Shown in pieces: positions 6,098 through 13,546 of a DNA stretch of 16,743 nucleotides. The notes below the pieces were generated by a model. The model saw only the letters and a list, made by a program, of their open reading frames with translations. It did no database searches and had not been told where the DNA came from. Origin of the DNA: Coriobacteriia bacterium (GTDB lineage: Bacteria > Actinomycetota > Coriobacteriia > Anaerosomatales > PALSA-660); the NCBI GenBank assembly GCA_003133285.1, contig PKWR01000018.1, forward strand, positions 1 through 16,743. Reading direction: 5' to 3'. The position numbers and the translations under genes were made by a program. Position 1 is the first letter of the stretch, and every line of letters begins with the position of its first letter.

Positions 6098-6103
6098 GTA
6101 GCT

Positions 6104-7129
6104 CTAGCGTTGGACGCGCCCCGAGCCGTCGCCGCTCACCAGGTTCAGCACCTCGGACACGTTGACGTGGTTGAAGTCGCCGGGGATGGTGTGCTTGAGG
6201 CAGGAGGCGGCCGCGGCGAACTCCGCGGCGTCGCACGCCGAGCAGCCCTGCAGGAGCGCGTAGATCAGGCCGCCGCCGAAGGCGTCACCGCCGCCGACCC
6301 GGTCCACGATGTGGATGGAGTAGCGCCTCGTGTGGTGGCACGCTTCTCCGTCCCAGACCAGCGCCGACCAGCCGTTCTCCGAGGCCGAGAGGCTCTCGCG
6401 CAGGGTGATCGCGGCCATCTGCAGCCCGAAGCGCTCCACCAGCTCGCAAGCGACCTGGCAGTACGCGTCCTTGTCGATCATCCCGCGGGTCACGTCGGAG
6501 GCCGCCGCGGCGATCCCGAAGACCTGGTCAGCGTCTTCCTCGTTCGCGATGACGACGTCCACGTAGTCCATGAGCTGCGTCATCGTCGGCCGCGCCTTCT
6601 CGGGCGACCACAGCTTCGATCGGTAGTTCAGGTCGCAACTGACCGTCAGGCCCATCTCCTTCGCCACCTTCGTGGCCTCCAAGGTCACGGCGGCGACGCG
6701 CGGGCCCAGTGCCGGAGTGATGCCTGTGAAGTGGAACCACTCGGCCCCGGAGAATATCAGTGGCCAGTCGAAGTCGCCGGGCTCCACCTCGTTGATGCTG
6801 GCATGCCCGCGGTCGTAGACCACGTTCGACGGGCGCTGAGATACCCCCGGCTCGAGGAAGTAGACACCGAGCCGCTCACCGCCGCGCTGGATGTGGCTGG
6901 TGTCCACGCCGTAGCGCCGCAGATGGTTGATCGCAGCCTGACCGAGCGGGCTGTCGGGCACCTTCGTGACGAAGGCCGCGTCAACGCCGTAGTTCGCGAG
7001 CGAGCAGGCCACATTGGCCTCCCCGCCGCCGTACGTCGCCTCGAACGACTCCGCCTGCACGAAACGCCGGTTGCCCGTCGTCGACAGGCGCAGCATGACC
7101 TCGCCGAACGTCACGACCCTCGCCATCAT
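6104..7129 (-). CDS. kdgK: 2-keto-3-deoxygluconate kinase (PfkB/ribokinase family)
   Basis: Phosphorylates 2-keto-3-deoxy sugar acids (KDG or KDGal) with ATP to the 6-phospho form in the cytoplasm. At 341 residues it has the family's usual length. Visible features are the N-terminal GEVMLRLS strand, the sugar-binding GGGEANVACSLANYG (residues 34-48) and a FTGITPAL segment. The C-terminal PfkB signature DRVGGGDAFGGG (276-287) carries the anion hole and the catalytic Asp282. GVYFLEPG and SCDLNYRSKLW (164-174) are typical of KDG kinases rather than fructokinases. ATG 7129 and ATG 7126 both follow GAGGGGAG. It is the last gene of the operon, 24 bases after the aldolase gene, and supplies that enzyme's substrate. 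The exact sugar acid cannot be told from sequence. Confidence 0.88.
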   Translation of the reverse strand: MMARVVTFGEVMLRLSTTGNRRFVQAESFEATYGGGEANVACSLANYGVDAAFVTKVPDSPLGQAAINHLRRYGVDTSHIQRGGERLGVYFLEPGVSQRPSNVVYDRGHASINEVEPGDFDWPLIFSGAEWFHFTGITPALGPRVAAVTLEATKVAKEMGLTVSCDLNYRSKLWSPEKARPTMTQLMDYVDVVIANEEDADQVFGIAAAASDVTRGMIDKDAYCQVACELVERFGLQMAAITLRESLSASENGWSALVWDGEACHHTRRYSIHIVDRVGGGDAFGGGLIYALLQGCSACDAAEFAAAASCLKHTIPGDFNHVNVSEVLNLVSGDGSGRVQR

Positions 7130-7153
7130 CGATCACTCCCCTCAGGCCTCATG

Positions 7154-7801
7154 TCATCCGCTGGCTCGGGCGCCACGCACCGCCTCGGTGAACTGCCTGG
7201 CGACCGCGGTCACCGCCTCGTAGTCGCCGCTGCGTGCGCCGGCGGTGAGCTCCCCACCGACACCCACCGCCTCGCATCCCGCCTTGATCCAGTCGGCCGC
7301 GTTCGCCAGGCTGACGCCGCCGGTGGGAATCAGCGGAGCCTGCGGCAGCGGCCCCCTGATGGCTCGCGCACCCTCGGGCCCCAGAATGTTACCCGGGAAC
7401 AACTTCACGAAATCGCAGCCCGACTCCATCGCCGCAATCACTTCCGTGGGCGTCATCGCGCCGGCCATGCACACCCTCTGATAGCGGTGCGCAGCCTTGA
7501 TCATGTCAGGGTCCAGCGCCGGACCCACCAAGAACTGTGCGCCCGCCCACACGGCTGCCACGGCCGTCTCGGCGTCCAGCACCGTGCCCGCCCCGATCAG
7601 CATCTCCTCGGGGGAGTACCGCGCCGCCAGGTCCTCGATCACGCGAAGCGCCCCCGGCACCGTCATCGTGATCTCGATGATCTCGACGCCGCCCGCCTTC
7701 ACTGCGTCCGCGATCCTGAGCGCCTGCTCAGAGCTCTCCGCGCGCACGACGGCGATCACACCGCACTCGACGATGCGGTTCATCACGCTCAGCTTCTTCA
7801 T
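7154..7801 (-). CDS. eda: KDPG/KHG aldolase (class I)
   Basis: Cleaves 2-keto-3-deoxy-6-phosphogluconate (or the galacto form) to pyruvate and glyceraldehyde 3-phosphate. The 215-residue (beta/alpha)8 protein shows GVIAVVRAES (14-23), the catalytic Glu43 in IIEITMTVPGAL, GAGTVLD (70-76), AGAMTPTE (113-120), the Schiff-base Lys133 in DFVKLFPG, and the phosphate-binding PTGGVSLANAADWI. GVGGEL is the final glycine loop. The frame stays open upstream to 7987, but that stretch is arginine/serine-rich and overlaps the dehydratase gene. The ATG at 7801 begins the conserved MKKLSVMNRI and has GGGAGG 12 bases before it. It sits 37 bases after the dehydratase gene and 24 before the kinase gene. Confidence 0.92.
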   Translation of the reverse strand: MKKLSVMNRIVECGVIAVVRAESSEQALRIADAVKAGGVEIIEITMTVPGALRVIEDLAARYSPEEMLIGAGTVLDAETAVAAVWAGAQFLVGPALDPDMIKAAHRYQRVCMAGAMTPTEVIAAMESGCDFVKLFPGNILGPEGARAIRGPLPQAPLIPTGGVSLANAADWIKAGCEAVGVGGELTAGARSGDYEAVTAVARQFTEAVRGARASG

Positions 7802-7838
7802 CTTTCCCGGCCGCCTCCCGATCCCGAGGGTCAAGGAC

Positions 7839-8972
7839 CTACCTGTCGATCCGGTATGTCTCGATCGCGTCTTCGCTGACCTCGATGCCCAAGCCTGGTT
7901 TGTCGGGTGGGTACGCGAAGCCGTCCCGCACCTCGATCTCCTCGGAGATCTCCCGGCGGATGGGTGTGTCGGGCACCGCGTACTCAAGAAGGCAGCCGTT
8001 GGGGATGGCGGTGATCAGATGAAGCGAGGCCGCCTCCACGATCCCGCTGCTCCAGCAGTGGGGCACGCAGGTCAGGTGGTGTGCCTGGGCCATATCGGCG
8101 ATCTTGCGCGCCTCCGACAGGCCCCCACAGCGCGTGACGTCAGGCTGCACGATGTCGACCTTGCCGATCTCGATGAGCTCGCGGAATCCGTACCGGGTCG
8201 TCTCGTTCTCGCCGCCGGCGATGCGAACGTCGAACATCTCGGACAGCTTCGCGTAGCCGTCGAGGTCGTCGGGGAACAGCGGCTCCTCGATCCAGTAGGG
8301 ATCGAACTGCTCCAGCTCCCGGATCAGCTTCACCCGAGAGACCGCGTCGATGGGATAGGCCTCGGTGGGGATGAATCCGATGTCGAACATCAGGTCGATC
8401 GCCGGGCCGGCAGCGTCGCGCGCCGCGGCCACGAGCTCGATGTCGCGACGCATGCTCTGACCGAAGCCGCCCCAGCCCAATTTGACGGCCGTGAAGCCCC
8501 GGTCGCAGAGGCCCTTCGTGAGCTCGACCGTCTCTTCGACCGTGTCCGGCATGAGCACGCTGGCGTACGCGCGGATGGGCCGTGCCGCGCCACCTAGCAG
8601 CTTGTAGATCGGCTGCCCGACCGCCTTGCCGACGATGTCGTAGAGGGCGATGTTGATGCCGCTCATTGCGTGCACGACCGCGCCTCTGCGGCCGTAGAAG
8701 GTGCTCACGAAGTACATCTTCTCCCAGAGGCGGTCGATCTCGAACGGATCCTCGCCGATGAGGGCCTGCCCGAGCCCCTGGCACAGCCGGTGAGAGACCG
8801 GCGCGTCGATGATCGCCTTGATGACGCTCGGCGCAGAATCCACCTCGCCGTAGCCGGTGATCCCCTCGTCGGTGTGCACTTTGATGATGATGCCGTCCTG
8901 TGCGCTGTCGTTGATCAGCTCCACGGTCCCCTTCTGTCGTACGGGGATCGCTTCGACAGAGGTGATCTTCAT
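7839..8972 (-). CDS. enolase-superfamily sugar-acid dehydratase (mandelate racemase/muconate lactonising type)
   Basis: The likely reaction is Mg2+-dependent removal of water from an aldonic acid to give a 2-keto-3-deoxy acid, the feed for the kinase and aldolase encoded next. Of 377 residues, about 1-125 form the capping domain (it closes with GKAVGQPIYKLLGG); the barrel follows. Candidate active-site residues in mandelate racemase order are Lys164 (VKLGWGG), metal ligands Asp197 (LMFDIG), Glu229 (WIEEPL) and Glu255 (AGGENE), the Asp278-His305 dyad (DIVQPDVTRCGG, CVPHCW) and Glu330. The usual KxK is KLG here, so one lysine is replaced. A GAGGAG ribosome site lies nine bases before the ATG. 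Galactonate, gluconate, fuconate, tartrate and rhamnonate dehydratases share this fold; I cannot choose among them. Confidence 0.85.
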   Translation of the reverse strand: MKITSVEAIPVRQKGTVELINDSAQDGIIIKVHTDEGITGYGEVDSAPSVIKAIIDAPVSHRLCQGLGQALIGEDPFEIDRLWEKMYFVSTFYGRRGAVVHAMSGINIALYDIVGKAVGQPIYKLLGGAARPIRAYASVLMPDTVEETVELTKGLCDRGFTAVKLGWGGFGQSMRRDIELVAAARDAAGPAIDLMFDIGFIPTEAYPIDAVSRVKLIRELEQFDPYWIEEPLFPDDLDGYAKLSEMFDVRIAGGENETTRYGFRELIEIGKVDIVQPDVTRCGGLSEARKIADMAQAHHLTCVPHCWSSGIVEAASLHLITAIPNGCLLEYAVPDTPIRREISEEIEVRDGFAYPPDKPGLGIEVSEDAIETYRIDR

Positions 8973-9009
8973 CTCATTCGTCTCCTCACGTGCGGTTTCG
9001 GCTGCCGTG

Positions 9010-10239
9010 CTACTCGATGATCTGAAGGACGCCGGCGGGGAAGATGCCGACGCGACGCGAGGCGTCCGAGCCGTCGCTCAAAGCGACGACCACGTCCTCC
9101 CACGTCGCGCAGTGCTTCGTTCCCGCCGGGTAGAAATCGTCGACGTCCCACTGATGCAGCCCCGGCGAGAACACCACGAGCTTCCGGCCGCCGATCACGT
9201 CGTTGGTGTGTGCGCACTTCTCGATGGTCTGCCACAGCGGCATCATGTAGTCGCCGAAGTGGTGGAAGCCGCGGCCCTCGGGACAGTTCGCCACGATCAC
9301 GATACTGCCGCCTGGGGGCACCATGCCCTCCAGGCCCGGGCGGAATACGTTGAGCGCCTTCTCGATCTGGATGATGTCGGTGTCCATCGGGAACGCGTTG
9401 ACCACCGCGACATCCAGCGGAATCTCCGGCCGCGGCGTGGCGTACGCCTTGTGAGCGTGCCGGACGGCAGCCCTGTGCGCCTCGATCGGATGCCCGGCGA
9501 AGATGCGCGCGGCCTCGCCCGCGTCGTTCGAGACTTGGTTGACGATGAAGTGGAGCCCCGTGCGCATCGCCACGTCCTCGATGTCCGCCCGGTTCTCGTT
9601 GTCGTCCACCTCGAGCAGGCTACCGCCGTCGCCGGCCAGCGTCGGGGTATGGTTGGTGAAGATCGTCTCGGCCGCGGCGACGCCGGGCAGCACGATCTTG
9701 CCGCCGCCCCCGAAACCCGCCTGCGGGTGCGTGACGATGGAGCCGACGCCGATCCGCACGTCCGCCTCGGCGTAGAAGCGATTGATCTCGATGGGCGTGC
9801 CGCGGTCGGACATCCCTGCGGGCACCAGATTGTAGAACGGGCTGTGGTTGTAGACACGCAGACGATCCACCACACCCGGTCCGAACTTCCGCAGCAGGTC
9901 GAGGCGGTGCATCTGGCGATGTCCGCCCAGGGCGACGAGGACCAGGATGCGTTCGTCGGGGATGCCTGCCGCATTGAGCTCGTCGGCCAGCACCGGAATG
10001 ATGCGCGCCGCATCGGCGGGCCGCGAGATGTCGTCGCTGGCGATGACCGCGTTCTTCCGGTCCGCGGCCAGCTCGCGCAAGGGAGGCGTGCCCACCGGCG
10101 TGCGGATCGCCTCGGCGATCTCCTCGCCGGTCAAGCGCCGCGCTTCCGGCATCGGGTAGACGCGCACGTCCCAGCCGGCCGGAAAAGACATCTCTAGCCG
10201 TTCCGGCCCATACCAGGCCTTCCACCACATCTGCGCCAT
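9010..10239 (-). CDS. LarA-family nickel-pincer hydroxyacid racemase/epimerase
   Basis: Family members use the covalently bound nickel-pincer nucleotide to invert a 2-hydroxyacid carbon by hydride transfer. The 409-residue protein keeps the key LarA positions with near-identical spacing to the lactate racemase: Asp70 and Arg73 (SDDISRP), His107 (LGGHRQ), His171 (VTHP), the cofactor-attaching Lys181 (GFGGGGK) and His197 (TNH). The N-terminal part (about 1-270) holds these; the rest is the C-terminal LarA domain (VVNAFPMDTDIIQIEKAL). The partner genes larB, larC and larE that make the cofactor are not in this window. Lying between a transporter and a sugar-acid dehydratase, it more likely epimerises a sugar acid at C2 than lactate. 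ATG 10239 starts the conserved part; ATG 10266 is an alternative. Neither has a strong ribosome site. Confidence 0.85.
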   Translation of the reverse strand: MAQMWWKAWYGPERLEMSFPAGWDVRVYPMPEARRLTGEEIAEAIRTPVGTPPLRELAADRKNAVIASDDISRPADAARIIPVLADELNAAGIPDERILVLVALGGHRQMHRLDLLRKFGPGVVDRLRVYNHSPFYNLVPAGMSDRGTPIEINRFYAEADVRIGVGSIVTHPQAGFGGGGKIVLPGVAAAETIFTNHTPTLAGDGGSLLEVDDNENRADIEDVAMRTGLHFIVNQVSNDAGEAARIFAGHPIEAHRAAVRHAHKAYATPRPEIPLDVAVVNAFPMDTDIIQIEKALNVFRPGLEGMVPPGGSIVIVANCPEGRGFHHFGDYMMPLWQTIEKCAHTNDVIGGRKLVVFSPGLHQWDVDDFYPAGTKHCATWEDVVVALSDGSDASRRVGIFPAGVLQIIE

Positions 10240-10273
10240 ATTCGCTCGCCAGCCTTTCGAGACCATGACCCGG

Positions 10274-11008
10274 CTACTTCCGGAAATTCGCGAGGAACCG
10301 CTTCGTGCGCTCGTTCGACGGGTTCTTGAAGATCGTCTCGGGGTCGCCTTCCTCAACGATGCGGCCGCTCTCGAAGAACAGCACCCGGTCCGAGATGTCC
10401 CTGGCGAACGCGATCTCGTGCGTCACCAGGATCATCGTCATCCCCTTCTTCGCGAGGTCGGAGACGACCTTGAGAACCTCTCCGGTCAGCTCCGGGTCCA
10501 GCGCCGAGGTGATCTCGTCCAACAGGAGGACCTTCGGATCCATGGCGAGGGCGCGAGCGATGGCGACTCGCTGTCGCTGTCCGCCCGACAACTCGTTGGG
10601 ATACGCGTCCACCTTGTCCGCCAATCCGACGCTGGCCAGCAGCTCGGCCGCCCGCTCCTGCATCTCCTGCTTCGAAGCCTTCTTCAGCATGAGCGGCGCG
10701 AGGGTGACGTTCCGCCGAACGGTCAGGTGCGGGAAGAGGTTGAACGACTGGAAGACGAAGCCGATCTGCTCGCGGTACTTGTGCACGTTTGTCTTCTTCG
10801 GATCGAAGAGAACGCCCTCCAAGTGGATCTGACCGGAGTCGATCGGCTCCAGGGCGTTGATGCACCTCAGGATGGTGCTCTTGCCGGCCCCGCTCGGGCC
10901 GATGATGGAAACGACCTCCCCCTTGGAGACCACCATGTTCAGGTTCTTCAAGACCTCCAAGCCGCCGAAGCTCTTGGAGACATCGGTCAACTTGACCATC
11001 TCGGGCAT
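10274..11008 (-). CDS. ABC transporter ATP-binding protein (polar amino acid type)
   Basis: Cytoplasmic ATPase that powers the importer formed with the two permeases and the binding protein. Of 244 residues, Walker A is GPSGAGKS (37-44), the Q-loop is Gln87 in FVFQSFNLFPH, the signature is LSGGQRQRVAIARAL (140-154), Walker B is KVLLLDE with Glu165, and the switch is His197 in VTHE. This pattern, especially QSFNLFPHLTV, is that of the GlnQ/HisP amino-acid-type group. A GTG at 11017 extends the frame, but the GGGAG ribosome site overlaps it, so ATG 11008 (spacing eight) is the better start. It ends 34 bases before the LarA-type gene and starts 12 bases after the second permease gene, consistent with one transcript. 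Confidence 0.92.
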   Translation of the reverse strand: MPEMVKLTDVSKSFGGLEVLKNLNMVVSKGEVVSIIGPSGAGKSTILRCINALEPIDSGQIHLEGVLFDPKKTNVHKYREQIGFVFQSFNLFPHLTVRRNVTLAPLMLKKASKQEMQERAAELLASVGLADKVDAYPNELSGGQRQRVAIARALAMDPKVLLLDEITSALDPELTGEVLKVVSDLAKKGMTMILVTHEIAFARDISDRVLFFESGRIVEEGDPETIFKNPSNERTKRFLANFRK

Positions 11009-11020
11009 CGCTTTCACTCC

Positions 11021-11677
11021 CTAGACTTTCAAGGCTCGTTCCAGCCGTTGCGAGAACAAGGACAGCGGGTAGCAGATGACGAAGTACACCGCGGCGACGA
11101 CCGCGAAGATGAGCAGCGACTGGCTCGTCCGCTCGACGACGATGCGTCCCGCCCGAGCCAGCTCCACGAAGCCGATCACGGCCACCAGGGACGAGTCCTT
11201 GATCAGTCCGATGAAGAAGCTCACGGACGGCGGCAGCATGATCCGCACCGCCTGCGGGAGGATGACTCGCCACATGGTCTGCAGGTAGTTCAGCCCCAGC
11301 GCCGTGGCGGCGTCCCACTGGTCCTCGGCCACCGATTCGATTCCTCCCCGCACGATCTCGGCGAGGTAGGCGATGCCGTAGAGCGAGAGCCCGAGCATGG
11401 CGGCGGTGATGCTGGGCATCTCGATGCCCAGCATCGGGAGCCCGAAGAACAGGAAGATCAGTTGCGCCATGAGCGGAGTGCCGCGCACGGCGCTGACTAC
11501 GATGCCGAACACGAGCTGGACGCCCTTCACCAGGATGTTCGGCTTGCGCACCGATCTCACGAGGCCGACGAGGACCGCCAGGGGCAGGCTGATCGCCATC
11601 GTGCCCAGCGAGAGCAGGATGGTCGTGATAGCTCCTTGGCCTATGAAGGTCAGATCGCCGAAGTTCACGGTATACAT
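11021..11677 (-). CDS. ABC transporter permease 2 (HisM/GlnP type)
   Basis: A 218-residue inner-membrane subunit with about five helices. It begins with the typical GQGAITTILLSLGTMAISLP and the AVRGTPLMAQL motif after the second helix. A conserved cytoplasmic EAA-type loop, ESVAEDQWDAATALGL followed by RVILPQAVRIMLPP (about 112-145), docks on the ATPase. A GGGGGG ribosome site precedes the ATG by about seven bases. It pairs with the other permease, which it resembles but is not identical to, as expected for a heterodimeric importer. Family 3 transporters normally carry amino acids; here the operon suggests a sugar acid or related anion, which is inference. Confidence 0.9.
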   Translation of the reverse strand: MYTVNFGDLTFIGQGAITTILLSLGTMAISLPLAVLVGLVRSVRKPNILVKGVQLVFGIVVSAVRGTPLMAQLIFLFFGLPMLGIEMPSITAAMLGLSLYGIAYLAEIVRGGIESVAEDQWDAATALGLNYLQTMWRVILPQAVRIMLPPSVSFFIGLIKDSSLVAVIGFVELARAGRIVVERTSQSLLIFAVVAAVYFVICYPLSLFSQRLERALKV

Positions 11678-11701
11678 GAGTGACCCCCCCCTGCCCTTCC
11701 G

Positions 11702-12370
11702 TTAGTGGAGCGCTCCCTTGGCCATGCGCTTCTCCAACAACTTGAACATCCCGGCGATGAGGAACGTCAGCGAGATGTAGAGCACGCCGATCACGGCGAA
11801 CGACTCGAGCGACCGGAACGTCTTGCTCGCCACGCGCAGTGCCTGGTTCGTGAGCTCGTTGACGCCGAGGACAGAGACCAGTGCCGAGGCGAGCAGGCAC
11901 TGGAGGGTCATGTTGGACAGCGAAGGCAGAACCGCGCGGAATCCCAGCGGCAGGATGATGGACCGGAACGTGAGCCAGGGCGTCAGCCCCAGCGCGGCCG
12001 CTCCGTCGATGATCTCCTTGTCCACGGACTCGAACCCGGCCCGCAGAATCTCCGCCGTGTACGCGCCTGTGTTGAGCGAGAGCACGAGCAGGCCGCTCGT
12101 CAGCGCGTTCAGCTCGATGCCGATCTGACTGAGCCCGAAGTAGACCAGCCACAGTTGAATCAGCAGCGGCGTGTTGCGCACGACCTCGACGTACGTCGAT
12201 GCGATCGTTCGGACGAACCGGTTCGCGCTGTTCCTGGCGACCGCCGCGAGCGTCCCTATCACCACCGCCACGCTCATGGAGACGACAGTGAGATAGACGG
12301 TGAAGTAGAGACCCTCGATGAAGAAGTCACGGTTCAGCCACACGTCCCGGAACTGCAGTGTGTAGTCCAC
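11702..12370 (-). CDS. ABC transporter permease 1 (HisM/GlnP type)
   Basis: A 222-residue membrane subunit with about five helices: FIEGLYFTVYLTVVSMSVAV near the start, the EVVRNTPLLIQLW motif, and the EAA loop ESVDKEIIDGAAALGL with RSIILPLGFRAVLPSLSN. The frame is open to an ATG at 12400, but GGGGGAG lies five to six bases before a GTG at 12370, just ahead of the conserved DYTLQFRDVW, so GTG is the likely start. It lies 24 bases before permease 2 and 154 bases after the binding-protein gene; the latter gap contains a large hairpin. It forms the transport channel with permease 2. Confidence 0.9.
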   Translation of the reverse strand: MDYTLQFRDVWLNRDFFIEGLYFTVYLTVVSMSVAVVIGTLAAVARNSANRFVRTIASTYVEVVRNTPLLIQLWLVYFGLSQIGIELNALTSGLLVLSLNTGAYTAEILRAGFESVDKEIIDGAAALGLTPWLTFRSIILPLGFRAVLPSLSNMTLQCLLASALVSVLGVNELTNQALRVASKTFRSLESFAVIGVLYISLTFLIAGMFKLLEKRMAKGALH

Positions 12371-12419
12371 CGTTGCTCCCCCTTGTTGAAGGGCGCGCAT
12401 GCGCCGGCGTCCCTAGCGT

Positions 12420-12468
12420 TCGAACGCCCCGACCTTGGCGGAGGCTCCGTCAAAACCGGGGCGTTCGA
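12420..12468 (-). promoter_or_regulatory. nested mRNA hairpin between the binding-protein and permease genes
   Basis: Twelve-base arms TCGAACGCCCCG (12420-12431) and CGGGGCGTTCGA (12457-12468) pair perfectly. Inside them TTGGCGGAG and CTCCGTCAA pair over nine bases with one G-U on one strand. It lies about 57 bases after the binding-protein stop codon, in transcription order. Structures placed here in importer operons usually stabilise the upstream message or lower read-through, so that the binding protein is made in excess. No T-run marks it as a full terminator. Confidence 0.7.
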
Positions 12469-12524
12469 CCACTGCTACCTGCGCGGTACTTGCAGGCAAT
12501 GTCCCCCTGGCGGTTTGCGGGCGC

Positions 12525-13388
12525 CTAGTACGCGTAGTTCACAGGGCTGTATGTGACGCCGTACTTGGCGCAGATCTCTTGCATCTTGCCACTCGTGAGC
12601 AAATCGAACACGAAACCGTCGAGCCAGTTCCGCCACAGCTGATCGCCGCGGCGCACGCCGATGCCCCAGAAGTCGGTGCTGAGCGGGTCACCGGCAACCC
12701 TGAGGTTCGGATACTGGTTCTTGGTGACGTAGCCGGCCAGCACGACGTCCTCGACGACTGCGTCGGCCTTGCCGCTCTGGAGAGCGGTATAGACGTCGGA
12801 CACGTTGTCGAAGCGGATGATCTCCTTGGCGCCGGGGATCAGCTTGGTGGCCAGCTCGTCGTTGAACGAGCCCTTCGAAACCGCGATGGTCTTGCCGACG
12901 CAGTCCTTGATGCTCTTGATGGCGGCGCTGGCTGGCTTGTCGGGGTTGACCACGAGGATCGCGCCGCCACGGAAGTAGGCGTCGGAGTACTCGACGACCT
13001 TGCGCCGCTCCGAGTTCATGGTGAACGAGGCGATGACGCAGTCCACCTTGTTGCTGAGCAGGTACGGGATGCGGTTGGCGTTGGTGGTGGGCACGAACTC
13101 GACCTTGACGTTACCGAGCGCCTTGGCCAACTCGTTGGCGACGTCGATGTCGATCCCCTGCAACTGCTGCTTGTCGTCCATGAAGCCCATGGGAGGTACG
13201 TCAGCGAAGACAGCGATCTTGATCGTCCCATCCTTGACGACCTTGTCGAGAACGCTCGCGGAAGCCCCAACGGTCGACGTCGTCTCGGATGCGGACTTGG
13301 TGGAGCTGCCGCAACCGACCAACGCCGAGGCCATAACCAACGCCAAGGCCGCTACCAGTAGAACCTTCAGACCCCTCGACCTAGACAA
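12525..13388 (-). CDS. ABC transporter solute-binding lipoprotein (family 3)
   Basis: Extracytoplasmic receptor of the importer. Of 287 residues, 1-25 are a lipoprotein signal peptide with basic start and lipobox LVGC (lipidated Cys26). After a Ser/Thr-rich linker comes the two-lobed SBP_bac_3 domain: GTIKIAVFADVPPMGFMDD, GIDIDVANELAKALG, NRIPYLLSNKVDCVIASFT, ERRKVVEYSDAYF, GKTIAVSKGS and GKADAVVEDVVLAGY. Family 3 usually binds amino acids; in this operon a hydroxy or sugar acid is plausible. The start is a TTG at 13388, supported by GGAGGGG seven bases upstream and by the position of the signal peptide. It is the first gene of the operon and faces the divergent IclR regulator. Confidence 0.9.
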   Translation of the reverse strand: MSRSRGLKVLLVAALALVMASALVGCGSSTKSASETTSTVGASASVLDKVVKDGTIKIAVFADVPPMGFMDDKQQLQGIDIDVANELAKALGNVKVEFVPTTNANRIPYLLSNKVDCVIASFTMNSERRKVVEYSDAYFRGGAILVVNPDKPASAAIKSIKDCVGKTIAVSKGSFNDELATKLIPGAKEIIRFDNVSDVYTALQSGKADAVVEDVVLAGYVTKNQYPNLRVAGDPLSTDFWGIGVRRGDQLWRNWLDGFVFDLLTSGKMQEICAKYGVTYSPVNYAY

Positions 13389-13448
13389 GGCAGTCCCCTC
13401 CTTCAGTGTTGCGTACCGGTCCCCTCCGTGTCAGGAACGATGCTTGCA

Positions 13449-13469
13449 TAGCAAACATTATGTTTGCTA
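13449..13469. promoter_or_regulatory. palindromic operator, probably for the IclR-family regulator
   Basis: TAGCAAACA and TGTTTGCTA are perfect nine-base arms around a TTA centre. The site lies between the divergent regulator and binding-protein genes. The core AAACA-N3-TGTTT resembles the pattern of KdgR boxes bound by IclR-family regulators of KDG pathways. The right arm overlaps a candidate -35 element of the regulator gene, so binding could give self-repression. Confidence 0.65.
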
Positions 13470-13493
13470 ACTACGTCACATGATGCCTATACT
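13464..13493 (+). promoter_or_regulatory. candidate sigma-70-type promoter of the IclR gene
   Basis: TTGCTA (13464-13469) is followed after 18 bases by TATACT (13488-13493), which matches the -10 consensus at five of six bases; the -35 matches at four of six. The start codon is 53 bases beyond the -10. The -35 falls inside the palindrome's right arm. I found no equally good promoter for the leftward operon. Confidence 0.45.
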
Positions 13494-13546
13494 GGAATCA
13501 AGCGTCAAGGTCGGATGCTATTCCTACCCCCCAAGGGACATATGAC

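Noticed and set aside
6011..7879. A 622-residue plus-strand frame opposite the kinase and aldolase genes
   Set aside because: It is low-complexity His/Arg/Asp-rich shadow sequence; the opposite strand holds two clear enzymes with conserved motifs.
7802..7987. An extended N-terminus for the aldolase
   Set aside because: The extra 62 residues are Arg/Ser-rich, overlap the end of the dehydratase gene, and precede the conserved MKKLSVMNRI start.
10353..12152. A 599-residue minus-strand frame over the permease and ATPase genes
   Set aside because: It is an Arg-rich out-of-frame reading of the real transporter genes on the same strand.
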